Assembly (NCBI RefSeq): GCF_029893355.1
Contig: NZ_JARZAI010000029.1
Span: forward strand, 33,021-97,020
Direction: 5' to 3'
Length of the DNA stretch: 64,000 bases
DNA from: Kitasatospora sp. MAA4
GTDB lineage: Bacteria > Actinomycetota > Actinomycetes > Streptomycetales > Streptomycetaceae
How positions within the stretch are numbered: the stretch's first letter is position 1; each line of letters opens with the position of its first letter. Both the position numbers and the translations under genes were made by a program. The notes beneath the pieces were generated by a model, which worked only from the letters and a program-made list of their open reading frames with translations, was not told the DNA's origin and searched no databases. This document shows, piece by piece, positions 23,710-33,398 of this stretch.

Positions 23710-25746
23710 ATGACCGGATCGGCCTCCGGGGCGTCCGCCGGCCTCACCCGGGTGCCCGGGCTGCTCTACGGCGGCGACTACAACGCCGAGCAGTGGGGCG
23801 AGCACGTCTGGGACGAGGACGCCCGGCTGATGCGGCAGGCCGGGGTCACCATGGCCACGGTCGGCGTCTTCGCCTGGGCACGGCTGCAACCCGCCTCGGA
23901 CAGTTGGGACTTCGGCTGGCTGGACCGGTTGCTGGACCTGCTGCACGGCCACGGCGTCGCCGTGGACCTGGCCACCGCGACCGCCTCGCCGCCGGCCTGG
24001 CTGGTGCGCGCCCATCCCGAGATGCTTCCCGTCACCGCCGACGGCGTGCGACTGGAGTTCGGCTCCCGGCAGCACTACTGCCCGTCCTCGGCCGTCTACC
24101 GGGCCGCCGCCGTTCGCCTGACCCGAGCGCTCGCCGAGCGGTACCGCGACCACCCCGCGTTGGCGCTCTGGCACATCCACAACGAGTACGGCGACCACGT
24201 CACCGAGTGCTTCTGCGCCGATTCCGCCGCCGACTTCCGCCGCTGGCTGTCCGAGCGCTACCACGACGTCGAGACGCTCAACCACGCCTGGGGCACCGCC
24301 TTCTGGTCGCAGCGCTACGCCGGCTTCGAGGAGGTCGAGCCGCCGCGCGCCGCGCCGGGACCGGGCAACCCGACGCAGCTCCTGGACTGGCGCCGGTTCT
24401 GCTCCGACGCCCTGCTGGCCTGCCACCGCGCGGAGAAGGCCGTGCTGGACGAGATCTGCCCGCAGGTGCCGGCCACCACCAACTTCATGTCGATGTTCAA
24501 GGCGCTGGACTACTGGGAGTGGGCCCGGCACGAGGACTTCGTCTCCGACGACGCCTACCCCGACCCGGCCGACCCCCGGGCCCACGTCACGGCCGCGATG
24601 AACTACGACCTGATGCGCTCGCTGAAGGACGGCCGGCCGTGGCTGCTGATGGAGCAGGCCCCCTCGGCCGTCAGCTGGCGCACCGTCAACCTCCCCAAGC
24701 GGCCGGGGCTGCAGCGCCTCTGGTCGCTCCAGGCGCTGGCCAGGGGAGCGGACGGCATCATGTACTTCCAGTGGCGCGCCTCGGCGGCCGGGGCGGAGAA
24801 GTTCCACAGCGCCATGCTGCCGCACCGCGGCACCGCCTCGCGCGGGTGGCAGGAGACCGTGCGCTTCGGCGCCGAGCTGCGTCGCCTCGCGGAGGTGGCC
24901 GGCAGCCGGCTGCGCGGGCAGGTCGCCGTCGTCCTGGACTGGGACAGCTGGTGGGCACTGGAGCTGGACGAGCACCCCAGCGCCCGGATGCGCTGGCTCG
25001 ACCTGCTCCGCCCCTGGTACGCGGCTCTGTTCGAGCGGGGCGTGACGATCGACTTCGTCCGCCCCGGCGCGTCGCTCGACGGCTACCGGGCGGTGTTGGC
25101 CCCCAACCTCTACCTGCTCACCGAGGAGGGCGCCCACTGGCTCGCCCGCTACGTCCACGGGGGCGGGACGCTGGTCTGCGGTCCCTTCAGCGGGATCAGC
25201 GACCGCGACGACCACGTCCACGCGGGCGGGCCGCCGGGCCCGCTGCGCCCACTGCTGGGCGTGGTGGTCGACGAGCCGTGGCCGATCGCCGACGGCGCCT
25301 GGACCACGGTGCGGTCGCCCTCGGGCGAGCTGCGGGCCACCCTGTGGAGCGAGTGGCTGGAGACCGAGGGCGCCGAGACGCTGGCCCGCTACGTCTGCGG
25401 CGACCTGGCCGGACGTCCCGCCGTCACCCGCAACGTCCATGGCGCGGGCGCGGCCTGGTACGTCGGCTGCCACCTCGGCACGGACATCGCCGCGCTGCTC
25501 GACCTGGCTCTGGGGCCAACCGTCACAGCTCTGCCGCTGCCGCCCGGTGTCGAGGCCACCCGTCGCCGTGCCGGGGACGGCACCGACTACCTCTTCCTGC
25601 TCAACCACGGCCCGGACAGCGTCCAGCTGACCCTGGACGCCGCCGGGACCGACCTGCTGACCGGGGCCGCCGTCGCCGGTCGGCTCACGCTCGGAGCGCT
25701 CGACGCCGCCGTTGTCCGCACCCACCCCACCGAGGTCCTGCCATGA
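23710..25746 (+). CDS. GH42 beta-galactosidase
   Basis: This 678-residue family 42 glycoside hydrolase cleaves terminal beta-galactosides. The TIM barrel starts LYGGDYNAEQWGEHVWDEDA. The acid/base Glu159 is in HIHNEYGDH and the nucleophile Glu315 in WLLMEQAPSAVSW. A trimerisation domain (about 395-600) and a small beta domain at the C-terminus follow. It has no signal peptide, so it works inside the cell on imported oligosaccharides. ATG 23710 was chosen because the family fold starts soon after; the ribosome site is modest. Its stop overlaps the next start (ATGA), coupling it to the exported GH63-like enzyme. Confidence 0.93.
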   Translation: MTGSASGASAGLTRVPGLLYGGDYNAEQWGEHVWDEDARLMRQAGVTMATVGVFAWARLQPASDSWDFGWLDRLLDLLHGHGVAVDLATATASPPAWLVRAHPEMLPVTADGVRLEFGSRQHYCPSSAVYRAAAVRLTRALAERYRDHPALALWHIHNEYGDHVTECFCADSAADFRRWLSERYHDVETLNHAWGTAFWSQRYAGFEEVEPPRAAPGPGNPTQLLDWRRFCSDALLACHRAEKAVLDEICPQVPATTNFMSMFKALDYWEWARHEDFVSDDAYPDPADPRAHVTAAMNYDLMRSLKDGRPWLLMEQAPSAVSWRTVNLPKRPGLQRLWSLQALARGADGIMYFQWRASAAGAEKFHSAMLPHRGTASRGWQETVRFGAELRRLAEVAGSRLRGQVAVVLDWDSWWALELDEHPSARMRWLDLLRPWYAALFERGVTIDFVRPGASLDGYRAVLAPNLYLLTEEGAHWLARYVHGGGTLVCGPFSGISDRDDHVHAGGPPGPLRPLLGVVVDEPWPIADGAWTTVRSPSGELRATLWSEWLETEGAETLARYVCGDLAGRPAVTRNVHGAGAAWYVGCHLGTDIAALLDLALGPTVTALPLPPGVEATRRRAGDGTDYLFLLNHGPDSVQLTLDAAGTDLLTGAAVAGRLTLGALDAAVVRTHPTEVLP

Positions 25747-27923
25747 GCCCGCTGGATCGACGTCACTTCCTGGTCGCCGCTACTACCGCCACCGCACTCG
25801 CCGCGCTGCCCGCAGCCGCACAGGCGGCACCGGCCGTCCCGGCTCCGACGACCGCCGAGGACTACGCAGACGTCCTGGACCTGCACGGCGTCCCCGCCGT
25901 CGCCTACCCCGGGGACGCCGACGACAACAACCCCGTCACCGTCTTCGCCGACCTGGGCGCCTGGCACGCCTACGCCCTGCCCACCGTCGAGGACACCGCC
26001 GCTCACGGCGGATTCACCGGCCCGCTCTACATCGCCCAGGAGTACCCCTGGTGGCTGAGCAGCGGGTTCAGCCGGATCGAGGTCAGCGAGCACGGACAGC
26101 CGCTCGACCTGTCCGCCGGCGCGCCCCCGCGGCTGAACGCCCTGCCCGGCCGGCTGCGCCAGTCCTACGACCTGGGCGCCGGGCTGACGCTGCGTCTGGA
26201 CCTCTGCTTCGCCGGCAACCGCAGCGCCCTCGTCCGCGCGAACCTGACCAACACCGCCAGCACGCCGCGCACCCTCGCGGTCTCCTGGACCGGCACGCTG
26301 CTGCGCCCCGCCGAGCAGCCCCAGCACGCCGCACTCGCGCTCGGCGCGACCGGCACCGGCGTCGCCGTGGACTTCGCGCGGGTCAGGGAGGTCTGGGACT
26401 TCCTGACCGACGGCACGGAACGCTTCGAGATCACCCACGCGAGCGCCGTCCGGACCACCGTGGACGGCGACTCCTACCGCACCGTGCTCAGCGCGCCGCT
26501 CACCCTCGCGCCGGGCCGGGCCCGAAGCCTGGACTGGGTCGAGTCCTACACGTTCACCGCCGCCGAGCGCACCCGCGAGGCCGCCACCGTCGACCGCGCA
26601 CTGACCGCCCCCGACGAGGTCCGGGCGGCCAACGCCGCCCGCTGGCACGGCTACCTCGACGGCGCGACCGAGGGCGTCCCCGCCGACCGGCGCCGGACCG
26701 CCGTCAAGTGCGTGCAGACGCTGGTCACCAACTGGCGCAGCCCGGCCGGCCGGATCCGCCACGACGCGGTCACCCCCTCCCTCTCCAACAAGTGGTTCAA
26801 CGGAGTCTGGGCCTGGGACACCTGGAAGCAGGCCGTGGGCACGGCCCGCTTCGCGCCCGAGCTCGCCGCCGCGCAGATCCGCGCCATGTTCGACCACCAG
26901 ATCCAGCCCGACTCGCCGACCCGCCCGCAGGACGCCGGGATGATCCCCGACTGCATCTTCTACAACGACCCGAGTACCGGAGGCGGCAACTGGAACGAGC
27001 GCAACTCCAAGCCGCCGCTGGCCGCCTGGGCGGTCTGGGAGGTCTACCGGCACGGCGGGGACAGCGCCTTCCTGCGCGAGCTCTACCCGCAGCTGACCGC
27101 CTACCAGGCCTGGTGGTACCGCAACCGGGACCACGCCCACGACGGCCTGGCCGAGTACGGCGCCACCGTGGACCCCGGCAACGCCGCCGCCGAGGACTGC
27201 CGACAGGCCGCCGCCTGGGAGAGCGGGATGGACAACGCCCCGCGTTTCGACGCCGCGCTCGGCGCGGCCGTGGTCCAGAACCGCGCCGCGGACGGCACCC
27301 TGCTTGGCTACTCGCTCACCCAGCACTCCGTCGACCTCAACGCCTACCTCGCCGCCGACAAGCGCCACCTCGCCACCATCGCGCAGACACTCGGCGACCG
27401 GACGGCCGCGACGCGGTTGCGCGCCGAGGCGGACGCGGTGGACGCGGCCGTGCGCGCGAGCATGTACGACCCGGCCACCGGCTGGTTCCACGACACCGAC
27501 CTGGCGACCGGCGCCCGGCTGACCGCTCGGGGGCGCGGAATCGAGGGCGCCGTTCCGCTCTGGTCCGGTACCGCGACCCGCGCCCAGGCCGCCACCGTGC
27601 GCGCCCGCCTGCTGGACCCCGCCGAGTTCGGCACCCGGCTGCCCTTCCCGACCGTCTCCAGGAGCTCCCCGTACTTCGACCCGGAGGGCTACTGGCGCGG
27701 TCTGGTCTGGCTGGACCAGGCGTACTTCGCGCTGGAGGGCCTGCGCCGCTACGGCTTCACCGCCGACGCCGGCGACCTGACCGCCCGTCTGCTCGCCGTC
27801 GCGGGCGGGCTCACCCAGGACGCTCCTCTGTCGGAGAACTACAATGCGCTGACCGGAGCCGCCCGGAACTCCCCGAACTTCAGTTGGTCCGCCGCGCTGC
27901 TTCTTCCGCTACTACGGGGCTGA
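25743..27923 (+). CDS. Exported GH63-like (YgjK-type) glycosidase
   Basis: This is a 726-residue protein. The N-terminus SPLDRRHFLVAATTATALAA is a twin-arginine-type export signal (RRHFLV), cleaved near QAAPA. An N-terminal beta-sandwich (about 35-320) precedes an (alpha/alpha)6 barrel. The barrel motifs are NKWFNGVWAWDTWKQAVGTA (general-acid Asp region), AAAWESGMDNAPRFD, and near the end SSPYFDPEGYWRGLVWLDQA. These match GH63/mannosyl-oligosaccharide-glucosidase-like enzymes such as E. coli YgjK. The exact glycan is unknown. Coupled to the cytoplasmic GH42, it probably trims a complex oligosaccharide outside whose product is then hydrolysed inside. Confidence 0.85.
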   Translation: MSPLDRRHFLVAATTATALAALPAAAQAAPAVPAPTTAEDYADVLDLHGVPAVAYPGDADDNNPVTVFADLGAWHAYALPTVEDTAAHGGFTGPLYIAQEYPWWLSSGFSRIEVSEHGQPLDLSAGAPPRLNALPGRLRQSYDLGAGLTLRLDLCFAGNRSALVRANLTNTASTPRTLAVSWTGTLLRPAEQPQHAALALGATGTGVAVDFARVREVWDFLTDGTERFEITHASAVRTTVDGDSYRTVLSAPLTLAPGRARSLDWVESYTFTAAERTREAATVDRALTAPDEVRAANAARWHGYLDGATEGVPADRRRTAVKCVQTLVTNWRSPAGRIRHDAVTPSLSNKWFNGVWAWDTWKQAVGTARFAPELAAAQIRAMFDHQIQPDSPTRPQDAGMIPDCIFYNDPSTGGGNWNERNSKPPLAAWAVWEVYRHGGDSAFLRELYPQLTAYQAWWYRNRDHAHDGLAEYGATVDPGNAAAEDCRQAAAWESGMDNAPRFDAALGAAVVQNRAADGTLLGYSLTQHSVDLNAYLAADKRHLATIAQTLGDRTAATRLRAEADAVDAAVRASMYDPATGWFHDTDLATGARLTARGRGIEGAVPLWSGTATRAQAATVRARLLDPAEFGTRLPFPTVSRSSPYFDPEGYWRGLVWLDQAYFALEGLRRYGFTADAGDLTARLLAVAGGLTQDAPLSENYNALTGAARNSPNFSWSAALLLPLLRG

Positions 27924-27949
27924 CCTGGGCGATCGACTCGTTACCGCAG

Positions 27950-27981
27950 CAGTGATGGATCAGTGATGGAGCAGTGATGGA
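27950..27981 (+). repeat. Three tandem copies of cagtgatgga at an 11-bp period
   Basis: Units at 27950, 27961 and 27972 offer repeated GTGATG potential starts immediately before the LysR gene. Slippage here could vary the leader. Confidence 0.8.
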
Positions 27982-28939
27982 ACAGCTGGAGCTTCGTCAC
28001 CTGCGCATCGTGTGTGCGATAGCCGACGCCGGTGGCCTGCGCCGCGCGGCGGTGCTGCTGGGCTACTCGCAGCCGGCCGTGAGCACCCAACTCCAGCGGA
28101 TCGAGAGCTATTTCGGCGGGGAGCTGTTCATCCGCAGCCGGGCGGGCGTGGTCCCGACGCCGTTCGGTGTGAAGGTCGTCGCGCAGGCCCGTGACGTGCT
28201 CGCCCAGGTGGACGGCATCGGCCGCAGCCCGGTCGGGGACACCACCGGGGCCGGCCGGACCCTGCGGCTGGCCGCGACCAACACCCCGATCCTGTCCGGT
28301 CTGGTCGTGCGGATCCGCAAGGCGCTGCCGGCGATGGCACTGACCGTCAGTTCCGTCTACTCCTCGGCGGAGATCGTCGAGCTCCTGGAGAGCGGTGAGT
28401 TGGACGCCGCGATCGGCACCGACTATCCCGGGATGGAGCTGCGGCACTCCGGCGCCGTCGCGCTGCGCGGGATCGTCACCGAACCGTCGTTCGTCGCGCT
28501 GCCGGCGGACCACCGGCTGGCCGACAGGATCGAGGTCTCGCTGTCCGAACTGGCCGAGGACGCCTGGTTCGTGACACCCGACGACGGCGCGGGCTGGCCC
28601 GGGGTCTTCTACGTCGCGTGCCAGGTGGCCGGATTCCACCCGGCCACCGTGCACCAGTTCCTCGGCGACCGGGGCCAGTTGCAGGACATGATCGCCGCAG
28701 GGCTGGGCGTCGCGGTCGTGCAGGCGACCTTCCGCCCGTCCGTCGGCGTGCTGGTCAAACCCCTGACCGGCAGGCCGGTCTGGTGCCGCTACCTGCTGGC
28801 CTGGCAGCCGGGCGGCGTCGCCGACGAGGTCGTCGAGACCGTGTACCGGTCCGCGTCCGCGGCCTACCGCGACCTCTCCGGGCACGTGCCGCACCTCCAG
28901 CCGTGGTCCCCGCGGACGTTCGGCGCGCCCCGCCCCTGA
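27977..28939 (+). CDS. LysR-family transcriptional regulator
   Basis: This is a 320-residue LysR regulator. The winged HTH is LELRHLRIVCAIADAGGLRR and YSQPAVSTQLQRIESYFGGE (about 1-65), and the co-inducer domain spans 95-300. It resembles the shorter LysR at 14263, and its complete C-terminus (GVADEVVETVYRSASAAYRD) shows what that gene lost. ATG 27977 is preceded by GGAG at 5 nt; GTG 27974 is equally possible. It is followed by the collagenase gene on the same strand after 148 bp, so it is a likely activator of that gene. Confidence 0.88.
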   Translation: MEQLELRHLRIVCAIADAGGLRRAAVLLGYSQPAVSTQLQRIESYFGGELFIRSRAGVVPTPFGVKVVAQARDVLAQVDGIGRSPVGDTTGAGRTLRLAATNTPILSGLVVRIRKALPAMALTVSSVYSSAEIVELLESGELDAAIGTDYPGMELRHSGAVALRGIVTEPSFVALPADHRLADRIEVSLSELAEDAWFVTPDDGAGWPGVFYVACQVAGFHPATVHQFLGDRGQLQDMIAAGLGVAVVQATFRPSVGVLVKPLTGRPVWCRYLLAWQPGGVADEVVETVYRSASAAYRDLSGHVPHLQPWSPRTFGAPRP

Positions 28940-28955
28940 CCGGCGACTGTGCCCA

Positions 28956-28969
28956 CGGTGTTATCACCG
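28956..28969. promoter_or_regulatory. Dyad CGGTG-TTAT-CACCG upstream of the collagenase
   Basis: Exact 5-bp arms with a 4-bp spacer lie 119 bp upstream of the collagenase start and 17 bp after the LysR stop. It is a candidate LysR contact; a second ATCACC copy follows at about 28994. Confidence 0.35.
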
Positions 28970-29087
28970 CTGGGGCGATGTCCTATCACCCAGCGCGTTG
29001 TCAGTGGGCCTGACGCAGTGGGATGTTACATGTCACGTCTCACTACCCCCACCCGAGGCGCACCCCCACGTTCACTCAGGAGCATTG

Positions 29088-31724
29088 ATGCGCCATCGAT
29101 TTGCCCTGCCCAGATTCCTGGCCGCCACTCTGGCGGCCGGCATCGCGACCGCCGGTCTGCTGGCTCCGCCGTCGTTCGCCGCAACCGCCCCGAAGCCCTC
29201 GACCAGCGCTCCCGCCCCCACAGCGGGCGCGCCCCGGTCGCCGGCGCCGCTCGGCGCCAACACCGGCCGGTCCACGCAGGCCGACGTGCGAAGCCAGCGG
29301 GTCAACGCCGCTCAACAGCCCCCGGTCAGCCCGGTGTTGCCGGCCGCACCGTCGAAGCCCGCCGCCCGCTCCAAGGCTGCCGCTCTCGCCGCAGCGCAGT
29401 CCTGCACGGCCGCCGACTTCGGCAGTCGGTCCGGATCCGCGCTGGTCTCCTACATCCAGTCCTCGACCACGGACTGTGTGAACACGCTGTTCAAGCTCAC
29501 CGGCTCCGACGCGCACAGCGTCTTCAACGAGGCGCAGATGGTCACCGTGGCCAACGCCTTTCGGAGCGCCTCGTCCAACTACCCCGGTGACGACACCACT
29601 TCGGTGTGGCAGCTGGAGCTCTTCCTGCGCGCCGGCTACTACGTGCAGTACTACCACCCCGCGGACGTCGGGACGTACGGCCCGACCCTGGCGGCCGCCA
29701 TCGAGGGCGCACTGGACGCCTTCGTGGCGTCCCCGCACTTCATGGACGTCACCGCGGCCAACGGCGACGTCACGGGCGACGCCATCGTCCTGACGGACAG
29801 CGCCAACGAGCAGGCCCGCTACCTGAACACCTACAAGAAGGTGCTCAACGCCTACACCAGCTCCTACGACGCCTATGCCAGCATGGACGCGGCCGTCAAC
29901 GACGTCTTCACCCCGATCTTCCGCGGCCACCAGAACCCCGCGTTCATCACCGCGGTCACCGCGGACCCGAGCATCATCGACACGCTCGACGCGTTCGCGC
30001 TGAACCACGAGTCCGCGCTGAGCGGGGACAACTCCTACCTGGACTCCAACGCCGGCACCGAGCTCGCACGCTTCCTGGACACCGCGGCGCTCCAGGCCAA
30101 GGTCCGCCCGCTGGCGAAGGGCCTGCTGGGCGCATCGGCGATCACCGGCACGTCGGCGCCGCTGTGGGTCGGTGTCGCCGGGATGACCTCCACCGACGAC
30201 CAGGCCCAGTGCTCGTACTACGGCACCTGCAACCTCGTCGCCCAGCTCACCGCGGCCTCGCTGCCGACCACGACGGCCTGCGGTTCGACGATCACCCTGC
30301 TGACGCAGGCGCTGACCGCCGCTGACCTGACGGCCGTCTGCGCGAGCCTGCAGAGCGAGATACCGTACTTCCAGAACCTGGACAAGATAACCAGCCCGAT
30401 ACCCGGCCAGTACGAGACGAAGGTCCGGCTCGCCATCTACGCGAGCTCCAAGGACTACCAGACGTACTCCAGCTGGATCTTCGGCAACAGCACCAACAAC
30501 GGCGGCGAGACGCTGTCCGGGAACATCACCGACCCCACCAACCAGCCCGTCTCCATCCAGTACCAGTGGCCCGCCGACAACGGCTTCCCGGCCCGGGTCT
30601 GGAACCTCAACCACGAGTTCACGCACCTCATGCAGGGCGCCTACGACATGCAGGGCACCTTCGCCACCGAGATCACGGTGCCGGACATCTGGTGGATCGA
30701 GGGCCAGGCCGAGTACGTCTCCTACAGCTACCGCAACGTCCCGGACACCGGGGCGATCGCCGACGCCAGCCAGCACACCTACGCGCTGAGCACGCTGTTC
30801 CAGAGCACGTACGACAACTCCGACCAGACCCGCACCTACCCGTGGGGCTACCTCGCGGTGCGGTACATGTTCGAGAAGCACCCCGCGGACATCGCCAACA
30901 TGCTCACCCACTTCCGCACCGGTGACTACACGGGCGGCTACGCCGTCTACAACAGCATCGGCACCGGCTACGACGCCGACTTCAACGCCTGGCTCGACGC
31001 ACTCGCCAACGCCGGCGCGAACGGCCCCGCGACCCCCTGCACGGACCCCGACGTCCGCGCCATGGGCCAGAACTGCTACCGCACCAATGAGTCGGCCGCC
31101 GCCGGCAACGACGAGGGCATGTTCGTCTACCTGCCGGCCGGCACCTCGACGCTGACCATCACGACCAGTGGCGGCACCGGCAACGCGGACCTCTACTACA
31201 ACCCCGACACCTGGGCCTCGCCCACCGCGTACACGGCTTCGTCGACCAACCCCGGCAACAACGACAGCATCACCGTCACCAGCACCAACGCCGACCCCGG
31301 GTACCGCTACATCGACCTGCACGCCACCACCGCCTTCAGCGGGGTCACCATCACCACGCGTTACGTGTTCGGTAACGGCGGAAGCGGGACGCTGCCGGCC
31401 TGCACGGCCACCGACACCCGCGTCATGGGCCAGAACTGCTCGCGCACCAACGAGTCGGCCACCGCGGGCAACAGCGACTACTTCTACCTCTACCTGCCGG
31501 CCGGCACCTCGACGCTGACCGTCACCACCGGTGGCGGCACCGGCAACGCGGACCTCTACTACAACCCCAACACCTGGGCCTCGCCCACCGCGTACACGGC
31601 CGAGTCGACCAACTCCGGCAACGCCGAGAGCATCACGGTCACCAACACCACCGCCGGATACCGCTACATCACCCTGTACGCGGCGACCGACTTCAGCGGA
31701 GTCACGCTGTCCACCCAGTACTGA
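29088..31724 (+). CDS. Secreted M9 microbial collagenase
   Basis: This 878-residue exported zinc protease degrades collagen or gelatin-like proteins. The signal peptide is about 1-32 (MRHRFALPRFLAATLAAGIA). A Pro/Ala pro-region reaches about 100, then an activator domain of helical repeats (about 105-400). The peptidase domain has HEFTH at 509-513 and the glutamate motif EGQAEYVSYSY (about 538), the gluzincin arrangement of M9. Two C-terminal PPC-type beta domains follow (each with MGQNC.RTNESA and LYLPAGTSTLT), probably Ca-stabilised binding modules. CAGGAG precedes ATG 29088. A strong hairpin follows the stop. Confidence 0.93.
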   Translation: MRHRFALPRFLAATLAAGIATAGLLAPPSFAATAPKPSTSAPAPTAGAPRSPAPLGANTGRSTQADVRSQRVNAAQQPPVSPVLPAAPSKPAARSKAAALAAAQSCTAADFGSRSGSALVSYIQSSTTDCVNTLFKLTGSDAHSVFNEAQMVTVANAFRSASSNYPGDDTTSVWQLELFLRAGYYVQYYHPADVGTYGPTLAAAIEGALDAFVASPHFMDVTAANGDVTGDAIVLTDSANEQARYLNTYKKVLNAYTSSYDAYASMDAAVNDVFTPIFRGHQNPAFITAVTADPSIIDTLDAFALNHESALSGDNSYLDSNAGTELARFLDTAALQAKVRPLAKGLLGASAITGTSAPLWVGVAGMTSTDDQAQCSYYGTCNLVAQLTAASLPTTTACGSTITLLTQALTAADLTAVCASLQSEIPYFQNLDKITSPIPGQYETKVRLAIYASSKDYQTYSSWIFGNSTNNGGETLSGNITDPTNQPVSIQYQWPADNGFPARVWNLNHEFTHLMQGAYDMQGTFATEITVPDIWWIEGQAEYVSYSYRNVPDTGAIADASQHTYALSTLFQSTYDNSDQTRTYPWGYLAVRYMFEKHPADIANMLTHFRTGDYTGGYAVYNSIGTGYDADFNAWLDALANAGANGPATPCTDPDVRAMGQNCYRTNESAAAGNDEGMFVYLPAGTSTLTITTSGGTGNADLYYNPDTWASPTAYTASSTNPGNNDSITVTSTNADPGYRYIDLHATTAFSGVTITTRYVFGNGGSGTLPACTATDTRVMGQNCSRTNESATAGNSDYFYLYLPAGTSTLTVTTGGGTGNADLYYNPNTWASPTAYTAESTNSGNAESITVTNTTAGYRYITLYAATDFSGVTLSTQY

Positions 31725-31731
31725 CGCGCGC

Positions 31732-31771
31732 AAGCCGGGTGGGGAGGCGACCTCGCCTCCCCACCCGGCTT
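31732..31771. terminator. 19-bp perfect hairpin between convergent genes
   Basis: A 19-bp GC-rich stem closed by only CC lies 7 bp after the collagenase stop and 12 bp before the end of the RDD gene. It is symmetrical and likely terminates both transcripts; it has no T tract. Confidence 0.85.
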
Positions 31772-31783
31772 CGCCATGACGCG

Positions 31784-32317
31784 CTACAGGGTGCGCCTTA
31801 CGACGACGCTGTTGACCGACTTGTCGTGGAGGCATTGCCGGTAGGGCGCATCCCAGCAGCACCACAGCACGTTGAGTAGCGACAGGAACGGGACGACGCT
31901 CATCGCGAGTCCGGCCGCCCAGCGTCCGAAGGCCCGGCCACCGGAAAGGTTCTGTCCGTCATCGAGGCGGGCGACGCGCAGCCCGAGCAGACGCTTGCCA
32001 AGGGTGGCACCGTACTTCCAGGTCAGCACCGGCTCGGAGAGCAAGACCGCGACCATGCCGATCACACAGAGCACTGCGATGACGATCTGGTAGACGGTGT
32101 TCTGCGGTCCCACGTACTGAAGCAGCCCGGAGACCCCCATCACGACGATCAGAGCCACCAGGACGATGACCGCATCCACGAGACGAGCGCCAAGACGGGC
32201 ACCACGGCTTGCCAGCGCTTGCTCGGGCGGCCCGCTCATCGGCGGCGGGCTGTACTGGAGGGACGGCTGCGCCGGGGCGTAGCCGTACGGACTTGCTGGT
32301 GGAGGGTATTGGCTCAC
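31784..32317 (-). CDS. RDD-family membrane protein
   Basis: This protein of about 177 residues has a Pro/Tyr-rich cytoplasmic start (SQYPPPASPYGYAPAQPSLQ), then RGARLGARLVDAVIVLVALI, which contains the RxxARxxD core that names the RDD family. Two or three membrane helices follow (VYQIVIAVLCVIGMVAVLL, AAGLAMSVVPFLSLLNVLWC), and the usual GKRLLGLRVARLDDG and LHDKSVNSVVV ends. RDD proteins are small integral membrane proteins, some linked to ion exchange, mostly uncharacterised. GTG 32317 was chosen because relatives begin with this Pro-rich segment; a start at 32389 is also open. Confidence 0.8.
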   Translation of the reverse strand: MSQYPPPASPYGYAPAQPSLQYSPPPMSGPPEQALASRGARLGARLVDAVIVLVALIVVMGVSGLLQYVGPQNTVYQIVIAVLCVIGMVAVLLSEPVLTWKYGATLGKRLLGLRVARLDDGQNLSGGRAFGRWAAGLAMSVVPFLSLLNVLWCCWDAPYRQCLHDKSVNSVVVRRTL

Positions 32318-32585
32318 ATGCGTGATCCAATCGGATGCATCGCAGGTGAGGCAAACCAGCGGGGTGCAGATCGTCTGAGGGGTGGCCACAGGTCTGTGAC
32401 CAGCAGGTCCGTCACTGGTTCCTGATCGAGGAGGGGTCGCGTCGTGTCACTTCGATGCGGGACCTTCGAGCTGCGGTGACGAGTCGCGCCGACCAGCACG
32501 GACGGCGCGTGCACGCCAGCGTGAGCTGCGCTCGCGGGCTGACCGGGCAGAGCCTCAGGCTGTCGGAAGGAGAAGCCGGCGGGTG

Positions 32586-33335
32586 TCAGTGGATGTGCGG
32601 GCCGCTCGGCTGGAGTTCCTCGTCGCGCGTCGACTCCCGTTGTCGCCAGGCGCCGGGTGGTTCGCCGTGGTGGCGGCGGAACGCGGCTGCGAAGGCGTAG
32701 GGCGAGCTGTAGCCGACGCTGCGGGCGATACCCGCCATGCCGAGTTCGCCCGTGCGCAGGTGGTCTCTCGCCAGCGTCATGCGCCAGTCGGTCAGGTACT
32801 GCATGGGGGTCTGGCCCAGCACGTCATGGAAGGTACGGGCGAAAGCGGCTCGGGACAGGCCGCTGATCGCGGCGAGTTCGGGGACGGACCATGGCCGGCC
32901 GGCGTCCTCGTGCATCGCCTGGAGCGCGGCACTCAGACGGGGGTCGACGGAGGCCCGGTACCAGCGGGGCGCGTTGGGGCTGCGGCGGAAGTCGGTGCGG
33001 ATGGCGAGCACCAGGAGGACGTCGAGGAGCCGGTCGAGCACGGTGGCCTGGCCCGGTTCGGGGTTGGCCAGCTCGTGGGAGAGCAGGGTGATCACGTCCC
33101 TCAGCGGATCGCCGACGGCCGCTTGCAGGGTCAGCACCTGCGGAAGTGCCTCCAGCAGTCCGTTGCCGATGTCGCCGGAGAACCGGTAGGCGCCGCAGAG
33201 GAACACCGTCGCCCCGGGCGTGTCAGACTCCCCGTCGTGGGCGTGCCGGGCCCGGAACTCCGCCGGTTCGAGGCAGTCGGTGCCGGGCACGTGGCCGATG
33301 TAGTGGTCCGTGCCGCCGCGTACGAGGGTTACCGC
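32586..33335 (-). pseudogene. AraC-family regulator lacking its N-terminal half
   Basis: About 250 codons encode the end of a cupin-type AraC regulator. Recognisable are TLVRGGTDHYIGHVPG, TVFLCGAYRFSGDIGNGLLE, then two HTHs: WSVPELAAISGLSRAAFART and MAGIARSVGYSSPYAFAAAF with RRHHGEPPGAWR. Relatives have another 60-80 residues of cupin before TLVRGG; here the homologous sequence stops at about 33335 and the frame merges into antisense of the SnoaL gene. No start with a ribosome site is seen. It is probably broken, although a shortened DNA-binding protein could still be made. Confidence 0.65.
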
Positions 33336-33398
33336 AGCCTCTACCTCGTCACGCCCGTCATGTGCCCACGCCTGGACCGCGACGGCGGGTGCGTGACC

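Noticed and set aside
23308..25725. An 805-codon minus-strand frame opposite the GH42 gene
   Set aside because: Antisense shadow; the GH42 catalytic glutamates and barrel motifs lie on the plus strand.
25712..27955. A 747-codon plus-strand frame overlapping the GH63-like gene
   Set aside because: Arg/Pro-rich alternative frame without motifs; the overlapping frame has a Tat signal and GH63 motifs.
29076..31865. A 929-codon minus-strand frame opposite the collagenase
   Set aside because: Val/Gly/Arg low-complexity mirror of the HEFTH-containing gene, with no signal or start site.
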